A stretch of DNA of 64,000 bases from CAVZAB01 sp963773155 (GTDB lineage Bacteria > Pseudomonadota > Alphaproteobacteria > Rhizobiales > Beijerinckiaceae). This document shows positions 1 to 8,208 of this stretch, one piece after another; positions within the stretch are counted from its first letter, which is position 1, and each line of letters opens with the position of its first letter. A program made the translations under genes and the position numbers. The stretch spans positions 124,001 through 188,000 of the forward strand of contig CAVZAB010000019.1 in NCBI GenBank assembly GCA_963773155.1. The letters run 5' to 3'. Under the pieces are notes generated by a model that worked only from the letters and a program-made list of their open reading frames with translations, was not told the DNA's origin and did not search any database.

Positions 1-317
1 GAGGCGGCGACGCCCCAGCCGTGCCTTGGCATTGAGAGTGCAATCAAGATGCCGAGCGGAATTTCGATGATGAGAACCATCATCGAGAAGAGAAGATTGC
101 GCCATAGGGCGTCAACGAAGCGGCCGCCGAGCTCGCTATTGGGGTCGAGGAGTTCCTGGAACCAACCAAGCCCATTCCAGAAAAACTGATTGTTGCCGAA
201 CGTATCTTGGACCGAATAATTGACAACCGTCATCAACGGCAGCACCGCGCTGAAGGCGACGATGAGGAAGACCGGTAGAACCATCAGCCACGCCTTATTG
301 TTGTAGGGCTTGTCCAT
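1..317 (-). CDS. glpP: Glycerol ABC transporter permease GlpP, 3' end beyond window
   Basis: Inner-membrane permease subunit of the glycerol importer, cut by the left edge so that about 105 N-terminal residues remain. The start is the ATG at 317, two bases after the restored glpT stop (320-322), which implies translational coupling. Translation begins MDKPYNNKAWLMVLP, followed by a hydrophobic helix at about residues 9-32, a polar periplasmic loop, and a second helix near residues 73-93. This is the usual N-terminus of sugar/glycerol MalF-type permeases. The assignment rests on position: glpR, glpD and the two ATPases lie upstream on the same strand in the order known from rhizobial glycerol operons. 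The glpQ and binding-protein genes are presumably off-window. The fragment alone could not separate it from other carbohydrate permeases. Confidence 0.8.
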   Translation of the reverse strand, partial: MDKPYNNKAWLMVLPVFLIVAFSAVLPLMTVVNYSVQDTFGNNQFFWNGLGWFQELLDPNSELGGRFVDALWRNLLFSMMVLIIEIPLGILIALSMPRHGWGVAA

Positions 318-319
318 GG

Positions 320-1412
320 TCAAGCTTTGCCTTCTTCAGGAACAAGGCGATATCCATCAACATAGATGTTGACGCGGCTGGGATCGATGGCAATGGCAGC
401 CGTAATCGAGTTCGACCGCCGCGCCCAAGGGGATTGTGGCAGCGACTTGCTCACCCTGCGAAAGACTTACTCGAGCAATCCGGGTGCGACCAAGGTCATC
501 AACACGATCGACACGAACCGGGATGCCGTGTCCTGCGGGAACCAATTGGACGAAATCGGGTCGCACACCCAGTTCCACCTTCGATCCCCGCGCTGCCGGG
601 TAGGTCTGAGGGAGTAGAACTAGTTGGCCGTTGATAAGCGCCCGAGATCCTTCAATTGCACAGGGAAGGAAGTTCATTCCTGGCGATCCAATAAAGTGAC
701 CGACGAATGTATGGGCAGGGCGATCAAAGAGATCCTCGGGCGTGCCGGTTTGCACGACCGCACCCTCCGACATCACAATGACCTTGTCGGCAAAGGTGAG
801 CGCCTCAGTCTGGTCGTGCGTCACGTAAATCATAGTCACGTCGAGCTTTCTATGGATCTCCTTGAGCTTGGAGCGAAGTTCCCATTTGAGATGGGGATCG
901 ATTACGGTGAGCGGCTCGTCAAAGAGAATTGCCGATACATCCGGCCGCACAAGCCCTCTGCCAAGCGAGATTTTCTGTTTGGAATCCGCGGTGAGCCGGC
1001 GAGCTTTGCGGTTGAGATCCGGCGTCAGGTCGAGCAAACGGGCGATCTCAGCAACCCGTGAATCGATCAGTGCAGCAGGCATGCGGCGGTTCTTGAGTGG
1101 AAAGGCCAAGTTTTCCCGCACTGTCATCGTGTCGTAAATGACCGGAAACTGGAACACCTGCGCAATATTGCGGCTTTCGGTCGGCAACCCGGTGACATCG
1201 CGCTCGTCGAAAAGCACCCGGCCTCTGGTTGGGTTCACCAATCCGGAAATTATATTCAGCAATGTCGTCTTGCCGCAGCCGGAGGGCCCGAGCAATGCAT
1301 AGGCTCCGCCATTGTCCCAGACGTGCGTCGCTTCTTGAACCGCATAGTCTGCCGGCCTCGTCGGTGCTGCCCGATAGGAATGCGCTAGCGCCTGTAAGGT
1401 GATGCGTGCCAT
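320..1412 (-). CDS. glpT: Glycerol ABC transporter ATPase GlpT, C-terminal frameshift
   Basis: One of two ATPases energising the glycerol importer. The Walker A motif GPSGCGKTT is at residues 42-50 and the Walker B region is FDEPLTVIDP. The ABC signature is degenerate (LTADSKQKIS), which as I recall is normal for GlpT. A regulatory C-terminal domain follows. The uninterrupted frame stops at 357 after a senseless tail (HCHRSQPRQHLC). One base further along, another frame continues sensibly (AIAIDPSRVNIYVDG...) to a TGA at 320-322, two bases before glpP. The span 320-1412 is 1093 bases, one more than a multiple of three, so a single inserted base near 395-430 explains it. The ATPase domain is intact, so the protein may still work even if the shift is real. 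The start ATG at 1412 lies four bases after the glpS stop. Confidence 0.85.
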
Positions 1413-1415
1413 GCC

Positions 1416-2507
1416 CTACCTCACTTTCGCATTTGTGGAGGGCGAGGCGGAGAGCCGACCCGATCCGTCGAAGAGGAATAAATCGGCTGGTTCTACGAAT
1501 GTCTCTATATTGGTGCCCGGCTCGTACCGGTGAACGCCGCTGGCCAAGGCAACAAACCGTGCCGAGGGCATTTCAATGTGAACGAAACTCTCCGATCCGG
1601 TGATCTCCGACACAGCCACAGTGCCGGAGAAATGCAGCGAAGGGCCGGATGGGCGATCGAACCGCAATTGATGGGCGCGGAATGCCAATTTGTAAGTACC
1701 GTCGGCGAGTGTCGCGAAAAGGGCTTCAACAGAATCGAATTTTCCGGTGGCCAAAGTCAGCTGACCGTTGCGCTTTTCCATTGCCACGATATTGAGCGGC
1801 GGGTCAGAAAAGACCCGAGCCGTTGTCAAATCCTTCGGATTTCGGTAGACGTCGGCGGTGCGTCCATATTGTGTCGCGCGTCCTTCGTACAATGTCACGG
1901 TATTGCCGCCGAGAAGCAGGGCTTCGGTCGGTTCAGTCGTTGCGTAGACAAATACAGCGCCGGATGTCGAGAAGACACGCGGGAGTTCCTCGCGCAGTTC
2001 CTCGCGCAATTTATAATCGAGGTTGGCGAGCGGCTCATCCATCAACACAAGCCCGGCCCGTTTGACGAGTGCGCGAGCAATCGCTGTTCGCTGCTGCTGG
2101 CCGCCCGAAAGCTGCAGGGGCGTCCGGTCGAGGACTTGGTTGAGCTTGAGCAAGCGAGCTGCCTCGCTGACCCGAGCCCCAATCTCGTCCTTGGAAAGGC
2201 CGGCGACCCGCAAGGGGGAGGCGATATTTTCAAACACGGTCAACGTCGGGTAGTTTATAAATTGCTGATAGACCATCGCGATATTGCGATGGCGAACTGG
2301 GACCCCGGTGACGTCGTGTCCATCAACGATTACGGCACCATTGGTCGGCACATCGAGCCCGGCCATAAGCCGCATCAACGAGGTCTTGCCGGCCAAGGTC
2401 GGGCCTAGCAGCACATTGAGCGAGCCATTTTCGAAAGCCAGGCTAACGTCTTGGACATGAGCCTGTCCGCCGACGACTTTGCTTATATTTTGCAGTGCGA
2501 GGCTCAC
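1416..2507 (-). CDS. glpS: Glycerol ABC transporter ATPase GlpS
   Basis: Second ATPase of the glycerol importer, 363 residues, the usual length for CUT1-type ATPases with a C-terminal TOBE-like domain. Walker A is GPTLAGKT at residues 35-42, the signature is the canonical LSGGQQQR, and Walker B is LVLMDEPLANLD. The start codon overlaps the glpD stop by four bases (2504-2507), and glpT follows after three bases, so the genes are co-transcribed and translationally coupled. Two dissimilar ATPases side by side, one with a canonical and one with a degenerate signature, are characteristic of the GlpS/GlpT pair rather than of homodimeric sugar importers. Confidence is high because of gene order. Confidence 0.88.
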   Translation of the reverse strand: MSLALQNISKVVGGQAHVQDVSLAFENGSLNVLLGPTLAGKTSLMRLMAGLDVPTNGAVIVDGHDVTGVPVRHRNIAMVYQQFINYPTLTVFENIASPLRVAGLSKDEIGARVSEAARLLKLNQVLDRTPLQLSGGQQQRTAIARALVKRAGLVLMDEPLANLDYKLREELREELPRVFSTSGAVFVYATTEPTEALLLGGNTVTLYEGRATQYGRTADVYRNPKDLTTARVFSDPPLNIVAMEKRNGQLTLATGKFDSVEALFATLADGTYKLAFRAHQLRFDRPSGPSLHFSGTVAVSEITGSESFVHIEMPSARFVALASGVHRYEPGTNIETFVEPADLFLFDGSGRLSASPSTNAKVR

Positions 2508-4039
2508 GCTTGGCCTCTTTTATCGTGCCGGGTGCTTGCGAATTCGTGGGTTAAGAACCACTCGAGTTCAGCGACTTCCTCGGGCTTCAGTCGCAAGCCC
2601 AGCTTGCTGCGTCGCCAGAGAATATCTTGGGCGGTGACGGCCCATTCTTGATCGACCAGATAGCGCACTTCGGCCTCGCTGAGATCAGCCCCGAATTGAC
2701 GACCAAGGTCGGCCTTGCTTCGGCTTCCGGCGAGCCAGCTGTCCATTTTGGTGCCATAGGAACGGGCCAGTCGGCGGACGTGCTGAGCCGAGAGGAAAGG
2801 AAATTTTCTTCTGGCGTCGGCTAGGAAGTCCTCAAACCGGTGCTTTGGAAAATCGCCGCCTGGAAGAACTTGCGTCGCGGTCCAGCCCTTCTTGCTCGCC
2901 GACCCGGCAGGCAAGAATTCATCCAAAGTGTCAAGCACGGCCTCAGCAAGCTTACGGTATGTCGTTATTTTGCCGCCAAATACTGAGACGAGCGGTGCAC
3001 CGTTGGCGCTATCCAAGGTTAAGACATAATCCCTGGTTGTCTCCTGCGCCTTGGAAGTGCCATCGTCGTAGAGCGGCCGGATTCCGGAATAGCTCCAGAC
3101 GATGTCGGCAAGGGTGATTGGGCGTGCGAAGTATTCGCTTGCGGCCGCACATAGGTAGGCAATTTCTGCCGGCGTTGCATGAACCGCCGCCGGCTTACCG
3201 GAATAATCCTGGTCGGTTGTTCCAATCAGGGTGAAGTCGCTTTCGAACGGTATCGCGAAAAAAATGCGACCGTCGGCGTTTTGAAAAATATAGCAGCGGT
3301 CGTGGTCGAAAATCCGTCGTACAACAATGTGCGATCCTTGCACCAGCCTAACCTTGGCCAAAGTATTCGAGCGGATTTTGCTCGTTAAAACATCGGCAAC
3401 CCAGGGGCCGGCGGCGTTGATTAGAATTTTGGCGGCAATGATCGATTTGCCGCCGTGTGGGCTCTCAATGGTGAGCTGCCAATGCGCGTCCGATCTTTGG
3501 GCGCTAGAAAGGCGGTTGCGAGTTTCGATAGTCGCGCCGCGTTCTCTAGCGTCCATGGCGTTGAGCACGACCAAGCGGGAATCCTCGACCCAGCAATCGG
3601 AATATTCAAATGCCTTAGCAAAGCCCTGCTTTAGTGGTCGTCCGGCGGGGTCGGCTCTTAGATCGAGTGTGCGCGTCGGCGGCAATAATTTGCGGCCGCC
3701 GAGATGATCGTAGATGAACAGGCCAAGACGCAGCAGCCATGCCGGTCGCATCCCCTTGCTGTGGGGAAGAACGAAGCGCAGCGGCCAAATGATATGCGGT
3801 GCCAGGCGCCACAACACTTCACGTTCGATCAAGGCCTCGCGAACAAGTCGAAATTCGTAGAACTCGAGATAGCGTAAACCGCCGTGGATGAGCTTTGTCG
3901 AGCCAGATGATGTCCCGCTGGCCAGATCGTCCTGCTCGCAGAGATAGACAGACAGGCCGCGGCCGGCCGCGTCCCTGGCAATGCCGCAACCATTTATCCC
4001 GCCACCGATAATGGCTAGGTCGAAGGGCTGCTCCCCCAT
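2504..4039 (-). CDS. glpD: Glycerol-3-phosphate dehydrogenase (aerobic, FAD)
   Basis: Membrane-associated flavoenzyme oxidising sn-glycerol-3-phosphate to dihydroxyacetone phosphate and passing electrons to quinone. The 511-residue chain has the Rossmann FAD motif GGGINGCGIARDAAGRG near residues 12-28. It also has the family motifs SSGSTKLIHGGLRYLE and FGGKITTYRKLAE and a C-terminal helical domain. I chose the ATG at 4039 (MGEQPFDLAIIGG) because the dinucleotide fold starts within ten residues, as in GlpD proteins; an in-frame start at 4078 would only add an unrelated 13-residue leader. It lies downstream of glpR and overlaps glpS by four bases. Glycerol would need a kinase (glpK) from elsewhere, as none is in this window. 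Confidence 0.93.
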   Translation of the reverse strand: MGEQPFDLAIIGGGINGCGIARDAAGRGLSVYLCEQDDLASGTSSGSTKLIHGGLRYLEFYEFRLVREALIEREVLWRLAPHIIWPLRFVLPHSKGMRPAWLLRLGLFIYDHLGGRKLLPPTRTLDLRADPAGRPLKQGFAKAFEYSDCWVEDSRLVVLNAMDARERGATIETRNRLSSAQRSDAHWQLTIESPHGGKSIIAAKILINAAGPWVADVLTSKIRSNTLAKVRLVQGSHIVVRRIFDHDRCYIFQNADGRIFFAIPFESDFTLIGTTDQDYSGKPAAVHATPAEIAYLCAAASEYFARPITLADIVWSYSGIRPLYDDGTSKAQETTRDYVLTLDSANGAPLVSVFGGKITTYRKLAEAVLDTLDEFLPAGSASKKGWTATQVLPGGDFPKHRFEDFLADARRKFPFLSAQHVRRLARSYGTKMDSWLAGSRSKADLGRQFGADLSEAEVRYLVDQEWAVTAQDILWRRSKLGLRLKPEEVAELEWFLTHEFASTRHDKRGQA

Positions 4040-4149
4040 TGTTCCTCCCGAGACCCATCCTTGCGGCACGGCTCGCAAACGCCGCTATTGGGTGCGGTTT
4101 TTATCTTCGTATGATGCTAATGGAAAAAAACTCGAAATCAAGCGTGCTG

Positions 4150-4983
4150 TCAGCCCTGATCGGAAGGGTCAGGCAGCGCCGATTTTTGGTCAAATACTTC
4201 AATAATTTCCACATTGTGGCTGAGGCAGGCTTCACGCAAGCCAACCGACGACAGCTGGTCGGTAACAAAGACATCGACGTCAGAAATATGGCCAATGCGA
4301 ACCGGGGCCGTCCGCTCCAATTTGAGTTTGTCGGCGACCAAAATAACTTTTCGGGCATTTTCAATGATGGCGCGCGCCACGCGAACCTCTCGATAGTCGA
4401 AGTCCAACAATGTGCCCTCAGCATCGATTGCGGAGGCGCCGATAATGGCAAAATCGACTTTGAATTGTTGAATGAACTGGACCGCCGACTCGCCGATAAC
4501 GGCACCATCTGCCCGCCGGACCGGCCCGCCGGCGACAATAATTTCGAATTGCGGCCGCGGGTAGAGTGAGGTTGCAACATTGAGGTTGTTCGTGATTATC
4601 AATAAATCTTCGTGTTCCTTCAATGACTTGGCGACTTCCTCCGTGGTCGTTCCAATATTCACGAAAAGCGATGCCCGGTTCGGAATAAGGCGAGCAGCAG
4701 CGGCGCCTATAGCTTCCTTTTCTGCCTTGGCGATAAACCGCCTTGCCTCATAGGACAGGTTGGCTACACCAGACGATACGATAGCACCGCCATGGATTCG
4801 CGATAGAAATCCCTTGTCACACAGTTCATTCAAGTCTTTGCGGATCGTCTGCGGCGTAACTTCAAAGCGGTCCGCAAGGTCCTCGACCGTGACTCGGCCG
4901 CTGCGGCGTGCCAAATCCAAAATATCAAGCTGTCTCTCGCTGCTGAGATCCAATTGGGCGCGGCCCGTCGCTAAATTCAGCAT
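4150..4983 (-). CDS. glpR: DeoR-family repressor of the glycerol operon
   Basis: Transcriptional repressor of 277 residues. The N-terminal DeoR helix-turn-helix spans about residues 18-70, with the family pattern RQLDILDLARRSGRVTVEDL followed by TPQTIRKDLNELCDKG and RIHGGA. The C-terminal DeoRC sensor domain carries the conserved NIGTTTEEVA loop that normally binds a phosphorylated sugar, here presumably glycerol-3-phosphate. It is the first gene of the minus-strand glp operon, with glpD starting 110 bases downstream, so it most likely represses its own operon. The ligand is inferred from the neighbours, not visible in the sequence. Confidence 0.88.
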   Translation of the reverse strand: MLNLATGRAQLDLSSERQLDILDLARRSGRVTVEDLADRFEVTPQTIRKDLNELCDKGFLSRIHGGAIVSSGVANLSYEARRFIAKAEKEAIGAAAARLIPNRASLFVNIGTTTEEVAKSLKEHEDLLIITNNLNVATSLYPRPQFEIIVAGGPVRRADGAVIGESAVQFIQQFKVDFAIIGASAIDAEGTLLDFDYREVRVARAIIENARKVILVADKLKLERTAPVRIGHISDVDVFVTDQLSSVGLREACLSHNVEIIEVFDQKSALPDPSDQG

Positions 4984-4989
4984 TTGGAC

Positions 4990-5021
4990 TTTCGTATTTG
5001 GGTTCGAAACTTTTCTCTTTC
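4990..5021 (-). promoter_or_regulatory. Candidate GlpR operator/promoter region of glp operon
   Basis: Just upstream of the glpR start the plus strand reads TTTCG (4990-4994), then TTCGAAA (5003-5009), then TTTTCTCTTTC. TTTCG/CGAAA elements in direct or inverted spacing are typical of DeoR-family GlpR operators in proteobacteria. The position, covering the last 40 bases before the ATG, suits autorepression. This is pattern matching only, and no clear -35/-10 pair was identified. Confidence 0.3.
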
Positions 5022-5080
5022 AAAATCATGCGTTAACGGGTCAATAAACGCAAATTCTGAGGCTGGAAAGCCGCCGCTGA

Positions 5081-5653
5081 TCAGACTAAGCCCTTATGGA
5101 AACTAGATAATCCCATCCGGGATCCCGTGTCGTCACCAAGGACAAACCGGTGCCAGCCAGCCGCCGTGATATGGAAAAGGGCCAAAGCAAGTAGGCCGAA
5201 GGCTAAATATTCATGGGCGGCAATGGCCAGCCGCGCATAATACTCGTCCTTGACAATGAGCTTCGGCAGCACCCATCCAACAATAGTCACGGATCGACCG
5301 CGCGCGTTGGTAAACAGCCAACCGAAGATCGGCACAATGACGAGCCCCAGGTATAGCGTCCAGTGAAGGCCGGTGGCTGCTCGACCGAACGCGGGGTTCG
5401 AAATTTGGGTCGGGTGTCGATCGAAAGTCCGCCAAATCAACCTCAAGATTGTGACGAACAGCACCAAAAGACCAATGCCCCTGTGCCAGGGCAGCAAAAT
5501 CGGGCGCATCTGCTCCGTGGTACCGAGGACCAAAGCCAATAGAAAAGTAATTGAGAGAAGGAACGCGGTTGACCAATGAAACAGCCGGGCTGCCGTCCCG
5601 TAAGCGTCGGCCGAGCCGCGCATTCGTTCAACGCCGTTTCGGCTAGCGCTCAC
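5081..5653 (-). CDS. Cytochrome b561-type membrane protein
   Basis: Four-helix di-heme cytochrome b561 of the prokaryotic (YceJ/CybB-like) family, 190 residues. Candidate heme ligands are His26 in the opening motif RLFHWSTAF, a histidine in LPWHRGIG, and the two histidines of AAHEYLAFG and LFHITAAGWHR. The GTG start at 5653 has a good ribosome site (GAAGG) and overlaps the end of the TPR gene by 11 bases; an internal ATG at 5623 lacks one. It is the last gene of a three-gene operon with a TPR protein and a c-type cytochrome. This suggests a membrane quinol-to-periplasm electron path, whose substrate cannot be named from sequence. Confidence 0.85.
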   Translation of the reverse strand: MSASRNGVERMRGSADAYGTAARLFHWSTAFLLSITFLLALVLGTTEQMRPILLPWHRGIGLLVLFVTILRLIWRTFDRHPTQISNPAFGRAATGLHWTLYLGLVIVPIFGWLFTNARGRSVTIVGWVLPKLIVKDEYYARLAIAAHEYLAFGLLALALFHITAAGWHRFVLGDDTGSRMGLSSFHKGLV

Positions 5654-6140
5654 TTGCCTTCTTTCGCGTCTCTGCCATGAGCCGCTTCAGGGTCCAATAT
5701 TCTGCGCAACCAAAAAAACAGATGCCGTCGAGAATTTCAAGCCGATGCTGCGCCTCGGCACGATCGCCGGATCCGAGCGAGACTTCGCCCAAATAGAGGT
5801 TTGCCTCGAGATTGCGCGGATTGATCCAAAGAGCTGAGCGCAGAGTGGTAACGGCAAGCTCTTTTTCGCCGATATGCCAATAGGCATTGCCGAGATCGGC
5901 CATGGCCTCGTCGTCGTCATAAAATCCCGACATATGCGCCTCGAGCAAGGGCACAGCCCCAGCCCAATCACCTTTGGCCATGAGACTATGCGCCATGCGC
6001 ATGCCCTCGGATATCGATTCATCATCCTCGCCGGCGCCATAATTGTCCGCGCGAGCGGGTGTTGCGAAAATGATTAGTAATGAGACAAACGCCGCCAGTC
6101 TCATGGCCGGTCTCCCAACCTTGCCGAGATTAACTATCAT
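5643..6140 (-). CDS. Secreted TPR-repeat protein of the b561 operon
   Basis: A 165-residue periplasmic protein. After a short basic N-terminus there is a signal peptide (MRLAAFVSLLIIFATPARA). Two to three tetratricopeptide repeats follow, recognisable by AMADLGNAYWHIGEKELAV and NLEANLYLGEVSLGSGDRAEA. A C-terminal segment holds a CxxxC pair (GICFFGCAEYWTLK). TPR proteins usually scaffold other proteins, and here the partners are probably the cytochromes on either side. The start overlaps the stop of the upstream cytochrome gene by four bases (6137-6140), and its end overlaps the b561 gene. No enzymatic role can be seen. Confidence 0.75.
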   Translation of the reverse strand: MIVNLGKVGRPAMRLAAFVSLLIIFATPARADNYGAGEDDESISEGMRMAHSLMAKGDWAGAVPLLEAHMSGFYDDDEAMADLGNAYWHIGEKELAVTTLRSALWINPRNLEANLYLGEVSLGSGDRAEAQHRLEILDGICFFGCAEYWTLKRLMAETRKKASER

Positions 6141-6943
6141 TGTGCCTGGATCGAAATTGCTGCGACCCCAGCCGCCCCGAGAATGCCGCGCAACCTTTCC
6201 AGAATGGTTTCGGCGAGAACGTGGCCTGCTGGCTGTGGAAGAATTTCCATTTCCTTCAGCAAAAGGTTCTCGAAAGCCCGCTCCGCCGGCGCCATATCCG
6301 CTTCGCTACGCGCGCCACGCTCAATCTCACCGAGCACAAAACGCGCTGATTCGATCATGAATTCTCGCTCGCCGGTGTTTAGGTGCAAAGTCTGCGCATC
6401 GGCAACTTCGACCGCGAGCTGAACGAGGCCGAGGGGGCCAAGACTGCACCTTTGCGCACTGTCACGCTCGGCCAGCGGTAGCGCGCCAGCCAATTCGACC
6501 AATCCCGCCGCAAACCTCTGGTCGAGCCATGGGCCCGAAAACTCCTCGGCCACTGCCTTTTGAGCGAATGTGGCTAAATTGATGCCACGTTCCTTGGCGG
6601 CCCGCAGACTCGGCGGTCGAACACGCTTGGATTCGAGCCTGGTAGCGGCCCCGGAAAAACCGCCGGGATTGTGGCAGGCGTTGCAGGTAAGGCCATCGCG
6701 AAGGGCCCTTCCACCGAATATGTAAGGGGAATTGTACACGACCAGGCCAATCGCGGTCGCTTCATTCACCCGCGAGACAGGCTTGCCACTTTCACATATT
6801 GAACCTTCGAGCTGCGTCACCGCCTCGACGGGAACGCGCCAATCTCGGGCCAATGTGCTGCCAGTTCCTGTAACTGGGTCGGCCAGCAAAAGCACAAGTA
6901 TGGTCGCAGTCCAGGTCAATACTTGCTGCATTTGGCATCGCAT
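6137..6943 (-). CDS. Periplasmic c-type cytochrome, single heme, DHCP-like
   Basis: A 268-residue exported protein with an N-terminal hydrophobic signal (about residues 7-26) and one covalent heme motif, CNACH at residues 87-91. The sequence around it (FGGRALRDGLTCNACHNPGGFSG) resembles the heme segment of di-heme cytochrome-c-peroxidase-like or di-heme oxidase proteins. No second CxxCH is present, so it is either mono-heme or a diverged member. It heads the operon 6943-5081 with a TPR protein and cytochrome b561 and would be the periplasmic electron acceptor or donor. An alternative start lies at 6931. Its enzymatic function is unknown. Confidence 0.7.
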   Translation of the reverse strand: MRCQMQQVLTWTATILVLLLADPVTGTGSTLARDWRVPVEAVTQLEGSICESGKPVSRVNEATAIGLVVYNSPYIFGGRALRDGLTCNACHNPGGFSGAATRLESKRVRPPSLRAAKERGINLATFAQKAVAEEFSGPWLDQRFAAGLVELAGALPLAERDSAQRCSLGPLGLVQLAVEVADAQTLHLNTGEREFMIESARFVLGEIERGARSEADMAPAERAFENLLLKEMEILPQPAGHVLAETILERLRGILGAAGVAAISIQAQ

Positions 6944-7227
6944 ACTGGCTGTCCCGATCGCACACTTGGGCGAAAAGCCAGTCTAATCCTGCCCAACAGA
7001 ACGGACAAACACCAACGAAAAACGACGCAAGCCGCAATGTGTGGCGGATCAAATGGCCTGCTGGCATGGGCCGTGACTCTGCCGGAGCTTTTTTCTGCTT
7101 GGCACTCTGTACTTCGAAGTCTTGCGTATGTTCTGATCCAATTGTCGGGCCGGCAGCCGAGTTCGCGCGCCGGCCGTTGGCTCAATTCCCCATCGGGGGC
7201 CACCGGCCGGATTGGAATGAGGGATGC

Positions 7228-7680
7228 ATGATCGCCCCGCGGCGCGCCCGCGCCGAAGACCTCCCGCAGATCGTCGCTCTTCTTGCCGACGATTGTATCG
7301 GTCAGGCACGTGAGGATCCAGACTCCCGCCTTAGTCCGCGCTATCTGACGGCCTACGAGGCGATCAGCCGGGATCCCAATCAACGCCTCGCCGTGCTCGA
7401 AGACGAGGGCAGGGTGATCGGCTGCCTGCAGATCACTTTCATACCTGGTCTGTCCCGCATCGGCCTCTTGCGCGGCCAGATCGAAAGTGTCCGCGTTGCC
7501 AGAGAGCGGCGCGGACAGGGGCTCGGCCGTCGCATGCTCGAATGGGCGATCGATCAGTGCCGGGAGCGCGGCTGTGGTCTCGTCCAGCTGACAACGGACA
7601 AGAGACGGACTGAGGCTCGGCGCCTCTACGAGCAGCTCGGTTTCACGGCGAGCCATGAAGGAATGAAGCCGGCGCTTTAA
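7228..7680 (+). CDS. GNAT family N-acetyltransferase
   Basis: A 150-residue single-domain acetyltransferase. The acetyl-CoA pyrophosphate loop RRGQGLG is at residues 95-101, preceded by the V(R)VARE strand and followed by the typical MLEWAIDQCRERGC helix. The C-terminal motif ARRLYEQLGF is also typical. The frame is open further upstream, but the ATG at 7228 is chosen because of its ribosome site (GAGGG, about 7 bases upstream) and because the GNAT fold begins immediately (APRRARAEDLPQIVALL). The acetyl acceptor cannot be predicted. It stands alone on the plus strand, with a decayed hydrolase facing it downstream. Confidence 0.85.
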   Translation: MIAPRRARAEDLPQIVALLADDCIGQAREDPDSRLSPRYLTAYEAISRDPNQRLAVLEDEGRVIGCLQITFIPGLSRIGLLRGQIESVRVARERRGQGLGRRMLEWAIDQCRERGCGLVQLTTDKRRTEARRLYEQLGFTASHEGMKPAL

Positions 7681-7700
7681 TGGTTGCTCCTTCTGGCGGT

Positions 7701-8100
7701 TCAACGGACATTCCGGTGCAGCCTTCCGAGCAAGTATTGGGCGATTTTGTCGCCGTCTTCTGCCCGCGCGAAATGACCAGTTTCGAGAAATGAACCTCGG
7801 CCGTGGGGACGTCTCGCTTGAGGACCTGGGCGGCAGGGCCGGCTGAAGATCGGATCGTTTGCGCCGGGCCGACAGCCGGTGGGTTGGCCTTGCGCAATCG
7901 CGAGAGCCAGTGCGGGTATTCGGTGAAGTTATCGCGATAGTCGTAAGGGCGAGCTGGATCTCTTTGTTGCCTGGTCGGCCTAAAATCGCCTGGTCCGACC
8001 TCGTGGCGTCCGGATTGTGGTTTTGCGGATCGCGAAACCCATTGGAGTGCTGGAACGTCGTTGCCTCGTTGCCCGGCAAGTGCCGCCAATGGCAGCCTTT
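7701..8100 (-). pseudogene. Decayed alpha/beta hydrolase
   Basis: No intact gene fills the 528 bases between the GNAT gene and pobA. The minus strand instead carries consecutive alpha/beta-hydrolase segments that change frame. In order they are GFRDPQNHNPDATRSDQAIL-GRPGNKEIQLAL, YDYRDNFTEYPHWLSRLRKA, GANDPIFSRP, LKRDVPTAEVHF, and ETGHFARAEDGDKIAQYLL, ending at a TGA at 7701-7703. The last segment holds the GHFA motif with the catalytic histidine. These match the C-terminal half of epoxide-hydrolase/haloalkane-dehalogenase-type proteins. At least three frame changes are needed, and the nucleophile half is not recognisable upstream of about 8100. Indels from sequencing could contribute. Confidence 0.65.
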
Positions 8101-8208
8101 GGCGCCAGCTGCGACGTCGCTGGTTGGCCGTCAAATTTGGTGCACAAATCAAGCCGCCACCTTGTCGAGTCCAGCCGCCTGACCAGCCGCCGGCCCTTCA
8201 GGACAAAC

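Noticed and set aside
320..1412. Programmed ribosomal frameshift in glpT
   Set aside because: No slippery heptamer or downstream structure is evident, and similar single-base surpluses in other genes favour an error or mutation.
6916..8079. 387-codon minus-strand frame spanning the GNAT gene
   Set aside because: Only its first part (about 7960-8079) matches the alpha/beta hydrolase remnant. The rest is opposite the GNAT gene and senseless.
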